A stretch of DNA of 64,000 nucleotides. Source: Aquabacter spiritensis. Lineage in GTDB: Bacteria; Pseudomonadota; Alphaproteobacteria; Rhizobiales; Xanthobacteraceae. Shown in pieces: positions 44,252 through 53,411 of the stretch. Where the stretch lies: contig NZ_SMAI01000001.1 in the NCBI RefSeq assembly GCF_004346185.1, positions 248,001 through 312,000 of the forward strand, given 5' to 3'. The notes beneath the pieces were generated by a model. The model searched no databases and was not told where the DNA came from. It saw only the letters and a list, made by a program, of their open reading frames with translations. The position numbers and the translations under genes were made by a program. The first letter of the stretch is position 1. The number at the start of each line of letters is the position of its first letter.

Positions 44252-47200
44252 TCAGAACTGCACCGCCAGGCGCGCGCTCAGCTCCTGGGAGAGATAATTG
44301 TCGCCGATGTCCGCTTTGTATTCCGCGCGGATTTCGTAGCCTTTGGTATCGAAGAGCTGCAAGCCGGCGGACAGGTTCACCAGGGTCGAGGGGATGCCCA
44401 CATCGGTGACGAAATCCCCGATCAGGTCGCTGGCGTCCGAAAGGCTGACGCCGACGGGCATGCTGTCCTTTGCAAAGAAGGTCATGCCGACGGTTCCATA
44501 GGGCCGGAGCCACAGACTCGGGGACAGATCGAACCTGCCGCCGATCTCGACATTCGGGCTGAAGGCGACGTTCCACTGCTGAGCGGACGCATAGTCCAGC
44601 ACCACATCCGCACCTTCGGTCGAATAAGCCGGCATGTAGGTGTAGAGCAGATCGAAATCGGCATAGGGCTTCACATACCAGGTGGGGAAGGCGAATTCGT
44701 AGCTGGCGCGGAAGCGTCCGCCCCCGGTGAGCACGTTGGCCGTGCCGCTGGTGAGATCGACGTCGGATCCATAATTGATGACGCGGTCGGTCTCGTAATT
44801 GCCGAAGCCGAGATGACCCGAGAGGGCGAACAGCCACGGGCCGTTCTGGTGCTTGAGCGAAAGCGCCGCATCCATGCCGTTTCCGGAGGTGGAGGATTCG
44901 CCGTCCGCGCCGCTGAGCCAGGATTGGGTGAAGCCGGCGGTGGCGCCGACGAACCAATTGTCGATCACCTCCCGCTGCACGCCCACGCGATAGGTGACGG
45001 CGGTCTGGTTATAACCGGCCGCGTCGGCGGAATCCGTCTGCCGGGTCCAGGTTCCGATCAAGCGGGCCCATGCACAATTGGTTTCCTCCATCATCGTGCT
45101 CGCACCCTCGAAGACGGGGCAGCTCAGCGCCGCGTGCATCGAGGTGCGGGCATTCATGGTCTGGTAGGTCAGCGTGCTGGCGGATTCCTCCGGCGTAAAG
45201 CCGTCGATCGCCTGCATGTAGGCCTGCGCCGATGGGACCCGCGCAAAATTCCCGAACTTTTCCGCCATTTTGTCGCTGACGGGAGCGTTCCAGGCATTCT
45301 GCAGATAGCGCATCAGGGCTTGTTCGCTCGGCGTCGCCGGCAGGCCAGCCACCGGACCGAAATTCGCTTGCGGGGTCACGTACAGCCCGCTGCCGAACTG
45401 CGTCTCCCACCGGAAGGGGGAGAAGCCGCTGGCGCCGCTCGCCGCGATGCGCCCGGCCGGGCGTTCGACGCTGGAGAGAACCTTGAACTCTTCGCGTCTC
45501 AGGCCGCCCACCACATTCACCTTGACCGCCCCGTCGAGCGTTATGGCGTTGGGCGTCGCCCTCCCGTCGGCCGGGGTGATATTGATGAGGTCGCTCCGGC
45601 TGCCTCCCGGAGCCGGCGTCGAGGTGACGTCCACGAGCAGGGTGCCGCTCGCGCTTTGCTTGAATTCCGCCGCCCGCACAGAGAGGGTCGCGAGCGTCCC
45701 GACGCCGCCGACATCGAGGATCCCGTTATTGACGAACCGCCCGCCGACGCCGAGCTTGAGGCTGCCATCCCCGGCGCGGCTTTGGTAGGTCCCGCGCGCC
45801 ATGTTGGTGAAGACGTTGGGATCGGCCATCGCCGATCCGAGATCGATATCGCCGATCACCCGGCTGTAATTGTCGACGATGTCCGTTCCGAAGGACCCGA
45901 GAATGGCGGTTCCGGAAGCGGCGCTGACCGTGCTGTCCCCATCCAGCGCCGAAAGGCGGACATAGTTTCTATGGCCGCCATCGATGCGGATGGCCGCGCC
46001 GCTGCCGGATCCGCCTTCAAGCGTGCCTTCGTGGATGATCGAGACGCTCAAATCGTACGGGTTGGTTCTGATCTCCCGCGTCGGATCGATCGAACCGTCG
46101 GCCTTCTGGACGCCGGACTGGGCGAAGATGGCGTAAGAATCCTTGCCGACCGCCGAAATGGTTCCCCGCGTGTCGACCCGGATGCCGCCCCCTGACCCCT
46201 TCATCAAGGCGTCCCGGCTCGCGGTGGCGTTGGGCGCAGGCATATTGCCGCCGTCCACATTGAACCATGCGCCGCCGCCGCCGCCGAGGCTCTGGGCAAA
46301 GATGCCGTGCGCGCGTTCGCCGGTGGTCGCGATCGAGAACCGGCTGCCGGTCACATCGTTGGCCGATCGCACGATGACCTGCCCGCCATCGCCGGACGCG
46401 CCTTGCTTGAGGGTCAGGAAGTATCCCGTTTCCCCGCCTTCATCGAAGGGGGATCCGACCGGGACCGTCACCCATTTCGTCCACTCGGTGGGGGTCGCGA
46501 GCGTGACCGCCCCCTTGCCGGCTCCCGCATAGCCGCCACCGCCGCCGATCGATTGTGCGAACACCGCCGTCGCGCCGGCTCCGGATGTCTTGATCGTGGA
46601 TTTGTTGGCCAATTCGATCAGGACCAAGCCGCCATCGCCCTTGGTGCCGGATGTCCCGCCAAGGACCGTGTTCCGAATGATCTCGGAAGCCGGAACGGCA
46701 TGCGCGCCGAAACCGCCGCCGCCGCCGATCGACTGGGCGAAGAGACCGAAAGCGCCGAGCCCGGTGGTTTCGATCGCACCGGCGTGACGCAGGCGCACCT
46801 CTCCCCCATTGCCGCCGTTTTTTCCTTCCTCATCGGCCCGTGCGCGGCCACCAATAGTGGCTGACGCCACCATTGGCGGGATAATCGACGTCCAAGACCG
46901 TCCCGCCTCGCTAAAGTCTTCGATGGCCCCGAGGCCGAGATCCTTCAGGATCTCGTTGGCCTTCATCAAGGCATCGTACTGTTCTTGAGATTTTACCAGC
47001 AAGTCCGCCGAGACGGGAGATTTGCGGTCCAGGAAATAGGCGCCGCCGCCGCCGCCGATGCTCTGCGCGACGATGGCATGGGCTTCCTGGCCGGCGGTCA
47101 CGAGGGTCCCGGTATTCGTGACGGCCACGGCGCCGCCATTGGAGAGCGCCGCGGTCATGCCGCCGACATTGATGGCCGCCGACACGGAGGCGACGGCATC

Positions 47201-50200
47201 GGAATTTGCCGCACCGCCGCCCACGCCGCCACCGCCGCCGATCGATTGCGCCATGATGCCGAACGACCCGCCCCCGAGGGTCGAAATGCTGCCGGAATTG
47301 GTCACGGAGACCGATCCGCCGGCTCCACCGGAGCCCCCCGACCCGCCGATCGCGAGGCCGATATTGTAGAAGTTGGCGCCGTTGGTTACGCCGCCGCCGC
47401 CTGCGCCGCCACCGCCGCCGATGCTCTGCGCGAAGATGCCGTAGGAGATGTTGCCTTCGGTGACGAGTTGTCCCGCATTGCGAATCTCGACCTCCCCGCC
47501 GACCCCGCCATCTCCGCCGCTGCCGCCGATGCTCACGGTAACGGAGGTGGGGTTCGTCGTCGATTTCGGCGCCTTGCCGACCAGCTCTTGAATTCCAGAT
47601 TTGAGCCCGTCAGTAAATTGGGACTTGAACGTATTCAAAACGTCCCCTTTGACGGCCTCATACATGGCCTTCGCGACACTCTCCTCTACCGGTATCTCCG
47701 CAAGAAGCGGCAGCCCCCTTTTCGCTCGATCCTCATTTTGCTTTCTTATATCTTCGTTTTTCTTGATATCTGACTTATAAGAATCCCATGCCGTCTTAAA
47801 AAGGTCGAGAACCTCCTTGGCGCTCTTCAAATTTTCCTGACTTGTCCCCTTCTTGTTGAAGAATTCAATATCGAGCTTGGCCCCCTCGGCTTGCGAAACG
47901 ACGGTCTTGTTGATCTTGAAAATCTCATCCGCGAACTGAACCACGGCGTCGGTCGTCGCCTGCACGGCGCCGGGCACCGCCCCGCTTTTCTTGGCGCCGG
48001 ACATCGCGCCGCCGCTGCCGCCGCCGCCGCCGATGCTCTGCGCAAAAATTGCTGCAGAGCCGTCTCCGCTGGTCTTCACGATTGCATATGCGGAATTGCC
48101 CACGGAGACCTTTCCGCCCGCCCCCCCGCCGCCGCCCGAGCCGCCCACCGACAGGCTGCCGGCGAATTCGCCCGCGCCGCTGCTGAGATACCCGCCGCCA
48201 TTGCCGCCACCGCCGCCGATGGATTGGGCGATAATCCCCTTGGACTCGTTCGCCCACGTCCGGATCGATCCGACATTGTTCACGAGGACGAGACCGCCAT
48301 TGCCGCCGTTCCCCCCCGACCCGCCGACGGCGAACTTAAGCGAATACGCATCCGCAACCGGGAGGGATTCGGACCAGACCGCAGCGATGGGATTATCGGT
48401 CGTGACGCCTTTTTTCGCCGACGCGCTTCCCGAGCCGCCGTCACCGCCGCCGCCGCCGATGCTGACCGCCATGATTCCGGTGGAGAAGGCCCCCATCGTC
48501 TCGATGGATTTCTCATTGACGACGCTGACGAGGTCGCCATGGCCGCCGCCGCCGCCGCTTCCCCCCATACCGACGGAGAGAGCGAAATTCCTGAACACGC
48601 CCGCCACATCCGAGAGGGCCGATGCGGCGCCCGCATTGCCGCCGCCGCCGCCGATGCTGGTGGCGAGGATTCCGTAGGCCTTTTCTCCCTTGGTCGTGAT
48701 CGCCGACGCGTTGCGGACCGAGACGGAGCCGCCTGCACCGCCGTCGCCGCCGCTCCCGCCGACGGCATAGGTGAAGCTGAAGGACGGGATATTGGGAGGA
48801 GAGGCGGCGATGGCGGACGCCGATGCGTCGCCCGCGCGCCCGCCCCCGCCGCCGACGCTGCGGGCCTCGATGCCGTGCGATTCCTTGCCGGATGTCGCGA
48901 TGAGCGAGGTGTTGTCCACCAAGACGGAACCGCCATTGCCGCCCTTTCCGCCAGCTCCGCCCACGGCGTACGACAAGGACAGGACGAGCCCCGCCGACCC
49001 TGCCTGGGCCGCCCCGCCCGAACCGCCGCCGCCGCCGACGCTTTGGGCGACGACGCCGCTCGCGGCATTGCCTTTGGTGGTGATGGACGGGAGTCCACTC
49101 TGTCCCAGCACGTTTGCGGACGAGGCCTTCACTTCCACGAGGCCGCCATTGCCGCCGCCGCCGCCGCTGCCGCCGGCAGCGGTGCCGAGAACGATACTGA
49201 ATACGGATTTGGAGCCGCCGCCCGCGCCGCCGCCGCCGCCGACACTCTGAAGCAGCATGCCCATCGCGCCATCACCTTCGGTGAGGAGGCTGCCGTCATT
49301 GACCACGGAAACGGTCCCGCCACTCCCGCCGGCGCCGCCTGTGCCCCCCTGCCCTGCCGGCCAGAACGCCGAGGAACTGCCGCCGCCGGCTCCCCCGCCG
49401 GTGACCGATCCGGGCTTGATGTCGGCCCGCTGGAACGCGTTGACCGCGCCGCCGCCACCGAGGCTCTGCGCCAGAAGGGCAATCGACCCCTCGCCCCGCG
49501 TGGTGATCGAGCCGGTCTGGGAGACCTCCACCGTACCGCCGTTTCCAGCATTGCCGCCATTTCCGCCCGGCCGGCCGCCCGTCGCCCGCGCGCCATCTCC
49601 GCCCACGCCGCCCATGGACATCGCGGCGAGCCCGAAGGAATAGTCCTGCTTCGTCTCGACCGATCCCGCCTGCACCGCGGTGACCGTCCCGCCATTGCCG
49701 GCCTGTCCCCCCGCTCCCCCTCCGGCAGCTCCGGTATAGTCGCCGGATGAAACGATGGCGACCTGCCGGCCGCCGCGGCCGCCGACCGATTGCAGAAGCA
49801 CACCGGTGGACGTCTTCCCGTCCGTCACGATCTTGCCGGTATTCGTGAACGTGACGGCGCCCCCCTGACCCGCCCCCGGCAGGATGTTCGTGTATGTGCC
49901 TCCATCGAGACCGGCACCCCCGATCGATTCGGCGATGACGCCGGGCGCGTAGCTCCCGTGCGTGGAGACGACCGCGCTCTGTCCCAGAGTGACCAAGACG
50001 CCATTGCCATCCGCACCGGGATATTTGGCGGCGTTCGCGCTGGACACGCCGATGGCCCATGCATTGGAGGCATTCTTGCCGGTCTGGCCCCCGAGCGACT
50101 TCGCCCAGACAGCGCCGAAATGGTCCCCGGTGGTCGACACCGTCGCCCCAAGGTCGAGCATCACGGTTCCGGCCTGCCCGCCTTTGCCCGGTGCGCCGGG

Positions 50201-50698
50201 GCCGCCGGGTCCGTCGCGCCCGACCATGCCATCGCCGCCGACCGAATAGATGGACACAAGCGCCGTGTCGGTCGAAAGCGTCGCATTGCCGACCACGGCC
50301 CCGGTCAGCGTCAAAGCGACGTTGCCCGCGCGTCCGCCGTCCTTGCCCGGCGTGTAATAGATCGTCGACCCCGAAACGCCCCCCGCGGAGAACTCCTCCC
50401 CCAGAGTGCCTTTGCCGCCCACGGATCCCACTTCGACAATGGTAGACTTGGCTGGCGTACCGACATTCGAAACGGTCGCGGTCAGGGAGACGTCGCCGCC
50501 GGGGGCGCCGGGCGTCGAATCGACCGGGTCACGACCGCCGGGACGCGGGGCCCAGTACCAATCCTTCCCATCCGCGCCTTTCTCCACCTTGAAGAGGGAG
50601 GAGTCTTGCGCCGCCGCCGGCACGGCGGCGAGCCAAGCGCAGGACATGAGCAACGGGACGGCGCTGACCCCTGAAAGAAGCCCTTTCCGCAATTGCAT
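44252..50698 (-). CDS. Giant glycine-rich autotransporter (type Va)
   Basis: 2148 residues. Signal peptide MQLRKGLLSGVSAVPLLMS...VPAAAQD (cut near residue 31), a very long passenger, and a C-terminal 12-strand beta-barrel from about residue 1880 (WARLIGTWTRQTD) to the terminal LSARLAVQF, whose final Phe is the outer-membrane insertion signal. The passenger consists of about twenty repeats of the type G-I-x-A-Q-S-I-GGGGG followed by VGGSGGxGGxGG and VxVxNxGxIxTxG; 14 of them have at least four consecutive Gly. Two non-repetitive charged insertions break the pattern: residues about 900-1055 (mostly helical) and about 1220-1300. GGAGGGG stands before the ATG. Likely a surface adhesin or biofilm protein; the target is unknown. 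Confidence 0.95.
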   Translation of the reverse strand: MQLRKGLLSGVSAVPLLMSCAWLAAVPAAAQDSSLFKVEKGADGKDWYWAPRPGGRDPVDSTPGAPGGDVSLTATVSNVGTPAKSTIVEVGSVGGKGTLGEEFSAGGVSGSTIYYTPGKDGGRAGNVALTLTGAVVGNATLSTDTALVSIYSVGGDGMVGRDGPGGPGAPGKGGQAGTVMLDLGATVSTTGDHFGAVWAKSLGGQTGKNASNAWAIGVSSANAAKYPGADGNGVLVTLGQSAVVSTHGSYAPGVIAESIGGAGLDGGTYTNILPGAGQGGAVTFTNTGKIVTDGKTSTGVLLQSVGGRGGRQVAIVSSGDYTGAAGGGAGGQAGNGGTVTAVQAGSVETKQDYSFGLAAMSMGGVGGDGARATGGRPGGNGGNAGNGGTVEVSQTGSITTRGEGSIALLAQSLGGGGAVNAFQRADIKPGSVTGGGAGGGSSSAFWPAGQGGTGGAGGSGGTVSVVNDGSLLTEGDGAMGMLLQSVGGGGGAGGGSKSVFSIVLGTAAGGSGGGGGNGGLVEVKASSANVLGQSGLPSITTKGNAASGVVAQSVGGGGGSGGAAQAGSAGLVLSLSYAVGGAGGKGGNGGSVLVDNTSLIATSGKESHGIEARSVGGGGGRAGDASASAIAASPPNIPSFSFTYAVGGSGGDGGAGGSVSVRNASAITTKGEKAYGILATSIGGGGGNAGAASALSDVAGVFRNFALSVGMGGSGGGGGHGDLVSVVNEKSIETMGAFSTGIMAVSIGGGGGDGGSGSASAKKGVTTDNPIAAVWSESLPVADAYSLKFAVGGSGGNGGNGGLVLVNNVGSIRTWANESKGIIAQSIGGGGGNGGGYLSSGAGEFAGSLSVGGSGGGGGAGGKVSVGNSAYAIVKTSGDGSAAIFAQSIGGGGGSGGAMSGAKKSGAVPGAVQATTDAVVQFADEIFKINKTVVSQAEGAKLDIEFFNKKGTSQENLKSAKEVLDLFKTAWDSYKSDIKKNEDIRKQNEDRAKRGLPLLAEIPVEESVAKAMYEAVKGDVLNTFKSQFTDGLKSGIQELVGKAPKSTTNPTSVTVSIGGSGGDGGVGGEVEIRNAGQLVTEGNISYGIFAQSIGGGGGAGGGGVTNGANFYNIGLAIGGSGGSGGAGGSVSVTNSGSISTLGGGSFGIMAQSIGGGGGVGGGAANSDAVASVSAAINVGGMTAALSNGGAVAVTNTGTLVTAGQEAHAIVAQSIGGGGGAYFLDRKSPVSADLLVKSQEQYDALMKANEILKDLGLGAIEDFSEAGRSWTSIIPPMVASATIGGRARADEEGKNGGNGGEVRLRHAGAIETTGLGAFGLFAQSIGGGGGFGAHAVPASEIIRNTVLGGTSGTKGDGGLVLIELANKSTIKTSGAGATAVFAQSIGGGGGYAGAGKGAVTLATPTEWTKWVTVPVGSPFDEGGETGYFLTLKQGASGDGGQVIVRSANDVTGSRFSIATTGERAHGIFAQSLGGGGGAWFNVDGGNMPAPNATASRDALMKGSGGGIRVDTRGTISAVGKDSYAIFAQSGVQKADGSIDPTREIRTNPYDLSVSIIHEGTLEGGSGSGAAIRIDGGHRNYVRLSALDGDSTVSAASGTAILGSFGTDIVDNYSRVIGDIDLGSAMADPNVFTNMARGTYQSRAGDGSLKLGVGGRFVNNGILDVGGVGTLATLSVRAAEFKQSASGTLLVDVTSTPAPGGSRSDLINITPADGRATPNAITLDGAVKVNVVGGLRREEFKVLSSVERPAGRIAASGASGFSPFRWETQFGSGLYVTPQANFGPVAGLPATPSEQALMRYLQNAWNAPVSDKMAEKFGNFARVPSAQAYMQAIDGFTPEESASTLTYQTMNARTSMHAALSCPVFEGASTMMEETNCAWARLIGTWTRQTDSADAAGYNQTAVTYRVGVQREVIDNWFVGATAGFTQSWLSGADGESSTSGNGMDAALSLKHQNGPWLFALSGHLGFGNYETDRVINYGSDVDLTSGTANVLTGGGRFRASYEFAFPTWYVKPYADFDLLYTYMPAYSTEGADVVLDYASAQQWNVAFSPNVEIGGRFDLSPSLWLRPYGTVGMTFFAKDSMPVGVSLSDASDLIGDFVTDVGIPSTLVNLSAGLQLFDTKGYEIRAEYKADIGDNYLSQELSARLAVQF

Positions 50699-50759
50699 GA
50701 CCCCTCCAAACGCAGAACATAGAACGACGTTCGGCGCCGCCCCATAGGAGGCAGCGCAC

Positions 50760-50995
50760 GTCTAGCCCCATAAAAGAACACCCTCGAGACAGGCAATTAA
50801 CATATCCACCTTCGCCGTAAAGCGATGACTTCTTTCAGATTCTTTCATCTGATTACATCTCTGTGACATCCGAAATTGATTGTTCTATTTAAGTATTGAA
50901 ATAATTAAAATTGAATATCATTATTAATATATCTGCGTATTCTACAATTAAATATCAATCTTTCATTTAAAGATGAATGTTAGCCTGAACCATGA
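50760..50995. other. AT-rich gap upstream of the autotransporter
   Basis: The stretch from about 50860 to 50980 is mostly A/T (for example TATTGAAATAATTAAAATTG), in strong contrast with the GC-rich surroundings. It has no open frame of note. It is upstream of both the autotransporter (minus) and the LysR gene (plus), so it is the natural place for their promoters and for binding of xenogeneic silencers. Possible -10-like boxes are too many to choose one. Confidence 0.6.
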
Positions 50996-51100
50996 ATGCA
51001 ACATATACATTGAAGAAGCGCCCAGGCCAGATGTACGACGGGCCGACACGCCGGCCAACCGCCCTTTGTGCCGCCCGCGGATCCCGCGCATGATCGCGGG

Positions 51101-52009
51101 ATGATCGATCTGCGCAACATCGAGACCTTCTTCTGGGCGGCCGCACTCGGCAGCCTTCGGGCCGCCTCCGAGAAGCTCGGCACCACGCAGCCGGCGGTAT
51201 CGCAGCGCATCGCGTCGCTGGAGGCGGCCTTGGGCGTCCGGCTGTTCGAGCGCGACGCCCGCGGCGTCAAGCTGACGGCCAAGGGCCAGGAATTGCTCGC
51301 CCATGCCGAACGCCTCATCGAGGCGCGCCAGGACATGATCCGCGCGGCACGCGACCAGACGACGATGAGCGGCCGGCTGCGCATCGGCGTGGCCGAGACC
51401 ATCGTCCAGACCTGGCTGCCGCGCCTCATCGAACAGGTCCATTCGGCGTATCCCGCCATGGTCCTCGAGATCGAGGTGGACAGCACCCATGTCCTGCAGA
51501 CCCACCTGATGGGCCGGCAGATCGACCTCGCCTTCCTGATGGGGCCGGTCCTGGAGGCGCGGGTGGAAAATCTGCCGCTGTGCAGCTATCCGCTGGCCTG
51601 GGTGGTGAAACGCGACATCCCGCTCGGCCCGGGTCCGGTGACGCTCGCGGACGCCGCAACGCTGCCGATCATCACCTATTCCTCCAATTCCTCGCCCTAT
51701 CGCGTGGTCCGCGACATGCTGATGCGCGCCGGTATTTCCACGCCGCGCATGTATGGCAGCGCCTCGCTGTCCATGGTGGTGCGCATGGTGCTCGACGGGA
51801 TCGGCGCCGCCGTGATCACCCCGGTTTTTCTGGGGCGGGAACTCGCGCGCGGAGAATTGCGCCTGCTCGATGTCGTCTCCGATCCGCTGCCGGATCTGAG
51901 CTTCACCGCCAGTTGGATCGACGGGCCGGAAAGCTATCCCGCGCGGGTCATCGCCCGCATGGCCCAGCAGGTCGCCGAGGAGGAGCGGACGGCGCTGCTG
52001 CAAGGGTGA
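51101..52009 (+). CDS. LysR-family transcriptional regulator
   Basis: 302 residues. N-terminal winged helix LRNIETFFWAAALGSLRAA and TQPAVSQRIASLEAALGVRLFER are textbook LysR; the C-terminal part is the two-lobed effector domain (GRLRIGVAETIVQTWLPRL onwards). Start ATG 51101 (MIDLRNIETFF) is family-typical; a GTG at 51068 is in frame. Followed on the same strand by the M24-type gene and a TRAP operon, which it presumably controls. Confidence 0.93.
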   Translation: MIDLRNIETFFWAAALGSLRAASEKLGTTQPAVSQRIASLEAALGVRLFERDARGVKLTAKGQELLAHAERLIEARQDMIRAARDQTTMSGRLRIGVAETIVQTWLPRLIEQVHSAYPAMVLEIEVDSTHVLQTHLMGRQIDLAFLMGPVLEARVENLPLCSYPLAWVVKRDIPLGPGPVTLADAATLPIITYSSNSSPYRVVRDMLMRAGISTPRMYGSASLSMVVRMVLDGIGAAVITPVFLGRELARGELRLLDVVSDPLPDLSFTASWIDGPESYPARVIARMAQQVAEEERTALLQG

Positions 52010-52046
52010 TAAATTAATTTTATACCTCGCTTCCAAACATACGATT
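52008..52046 (+). promoter_or_regulatory. AT-rich site after lysR, candidate promoter of the M24-TRAP operon
   Basis: A short AT-rich stretch with the perfect palindrome AAATTAATTT (52011-52020) and a TTTTATACC -10-like element right behind the lysR stop. It is the only likely place for a separate promoter of the next six genes, or a LysR binding site. Confidence 0.3.
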
Positions 52047-52192
52047 GGACACGCCCTTCCGCCTGCCGTGCAATGGCCGGCAGAACGATGGCGGGAACCC
52101 GCCGCAGAGGGGTATTCACATGGCTTATGCACGCCGCGCGTGGAGCGCGTCGCCCTTGCACGCCCGCATTGGGTGCGGTGCGGGCTGACGCG

Positions 52193-53368
52193 ATGCCGAT
52201 CGCGGAGCCGACCGGACCCCACATTTTTGCGCGCCGCCGTGCCGCCCTCATGGCGCGGGCGGCCGCGCGCGGCTTCGATGGCGTCCTCGCCTTCGGCCAT
52301 GGCAGCGCGCTCGGCGCCGGCAGCCACTCCCACGGCGCCCTGCGGTATCTCTCCGGCTGGGACGGACACGAGAGCGCGGCGCTCCTCGCGATCACGCACC
52401 AGGCCGCGCACCTGTTCGTGGCGAGCCCGTTCATGGCGCCCCTCGCCCGCATGCAGCGATCCGACCTCGTCCTCCACGACGTGCGTCCGCAGGCCTGGCG
52501 GTCGACGCTCGCGGGGATCCTGCCGGGACCCGCGGCCACGATCGGCTTCGGCGAGATGCCGGCGCAGATTCATGCGACGTTCGCGCCGCACGCCGACGCC
52601 GCCTTGGATGACGAGGCCGCCCGCCTCCGCCTCGTCAAGGATGCGACGGAGCTTCGGCACCACCGCGCCGCGGCGGCGCTCTGCGATCTTCTGTTCGGCC
52701 GGCTCGGCGACGCGCTGCTGTCACGCCGGCCGGCCTGGGAGATCCAGCTCGATCTCGAAACCCTCGCCCGCCGGTCCGGCGCCGAGCAGTGCCGCACCTG
52801 GCTCACCATCGCCCCGCAGGCGGATTATTGCCGCTATTGGCCGGCGGAGACGCAGCAGGTCCCGCAGGCCGGCGACCAGGTTCTGTTCGGCGTCGCCCTG
52901 ACGCTGGACGGGCATTGGGGCCACGGCATCCGGATGGGGGCGATCGGCCCGATGACGCCGGAGCAGCGCGCCCTGGCCGACCATGTCGCGGCGATGCTGG
53001 ACGCCGGCCTCGGCGCGATCCGCCCCGGCGCCCCGCTCGCCGGCATCGAGGCGGCGATCGAAGGCGCGCTGGCCGACAGCGGCCTTGCCACCCATCCCGG
53101 CCTGCGCCGGTTCCGCAGCGGGCACGGCCTCGGCTTCTCCTATGAGGAGCCGCTCCTCACCGAGGCCTTCCGCCAGCATTTCGACCAGGGCGCGCCGCCC
53201 GCGGCGCCGCCGGACATCGCCCTCGCGCCCGGCATGCTGTTCGAGCTTCATCCCAATCTGTTCGTCCCCGGTCTGGGCGGCGCGGCCATCGGCGAAATGG
53301 TGCTGGTGACGCCGGACGGGCCGGACTGCCTCCTCGCCACCCCCCGAGCCCCCGCCGTCTGGACCTGA
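52193..53368 (+). CDS. Creatinase/M24-fold protein lacking the metal-binding aspartates
   Basis: 391 residues: an N-terminal creatinase-type domain (HIFARRRAALMARAAARGFDG, FGHGSALGAGSHSHGALRYL) and a C-terminal pita-bread domain. In metallopeptidases of this fold two Asp sit in a D-L-G...D-G-Y-x-x-D-x-T-R motif; here the strand reads FGVALTLDGHWGHGIRM near residue 230-245, so both metal Asp are replaced (Gly and His). The later residues are kept: His in SGHGLGFSYEEP, Glu in FELHPN and Glu in IGEMVLV. Metal-free creatinase has the same kind of change, so this is probably a C-N hydrolase rather than a peptidase. Start uncertain: ATG 52193 chosen; the frame is open from 52073. Confidence 0.82.
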   Translation: MPIAEPTGPHIFARRRAALMARAAARGFDGVLAFGHGSALGAGSHSHGALRYLSGWDGHESAALLAITHQAAHLFVASPFMAPLARMQRSDLVLHDVRPQAWRSTLAGILPGPAATIGFGEMPAQIHATFAPHADAALDDEAARLRLVKDATELRHHRAAAALCDLLFGRLGDALLSRRPAWEIQLDLETLARRSGAEQCRTWLTIAPQADYCRYWPAETQQVPQAGDQVLFGVALTLDGHWGHGIRMGAIGPMTPEQRALADHVAAMLDAGLGAIRPGAPLAGIEAAIEGALADSGLATHPGLRRFRSGHGLGFSYEEPLLTEAFRQHFDQGAPPAAPPDIALAPGMLFELHPNLFVPGLGGAAIGEMVLVTPDGPDCLLATPRAPAVWT

Positions 53369-53411
53369 CGGCATCCCGTCCACCCCTCCCAGAGACAACA
53401 AGGAAGACCCG

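Noticed and set aside
44500-50500. CRISPR-like regular repeats
   Set aside because: The regular pattern is the coding repeat for GGGGG-rich solenoid turns; spacers are not unique and all units are in one reading frame.
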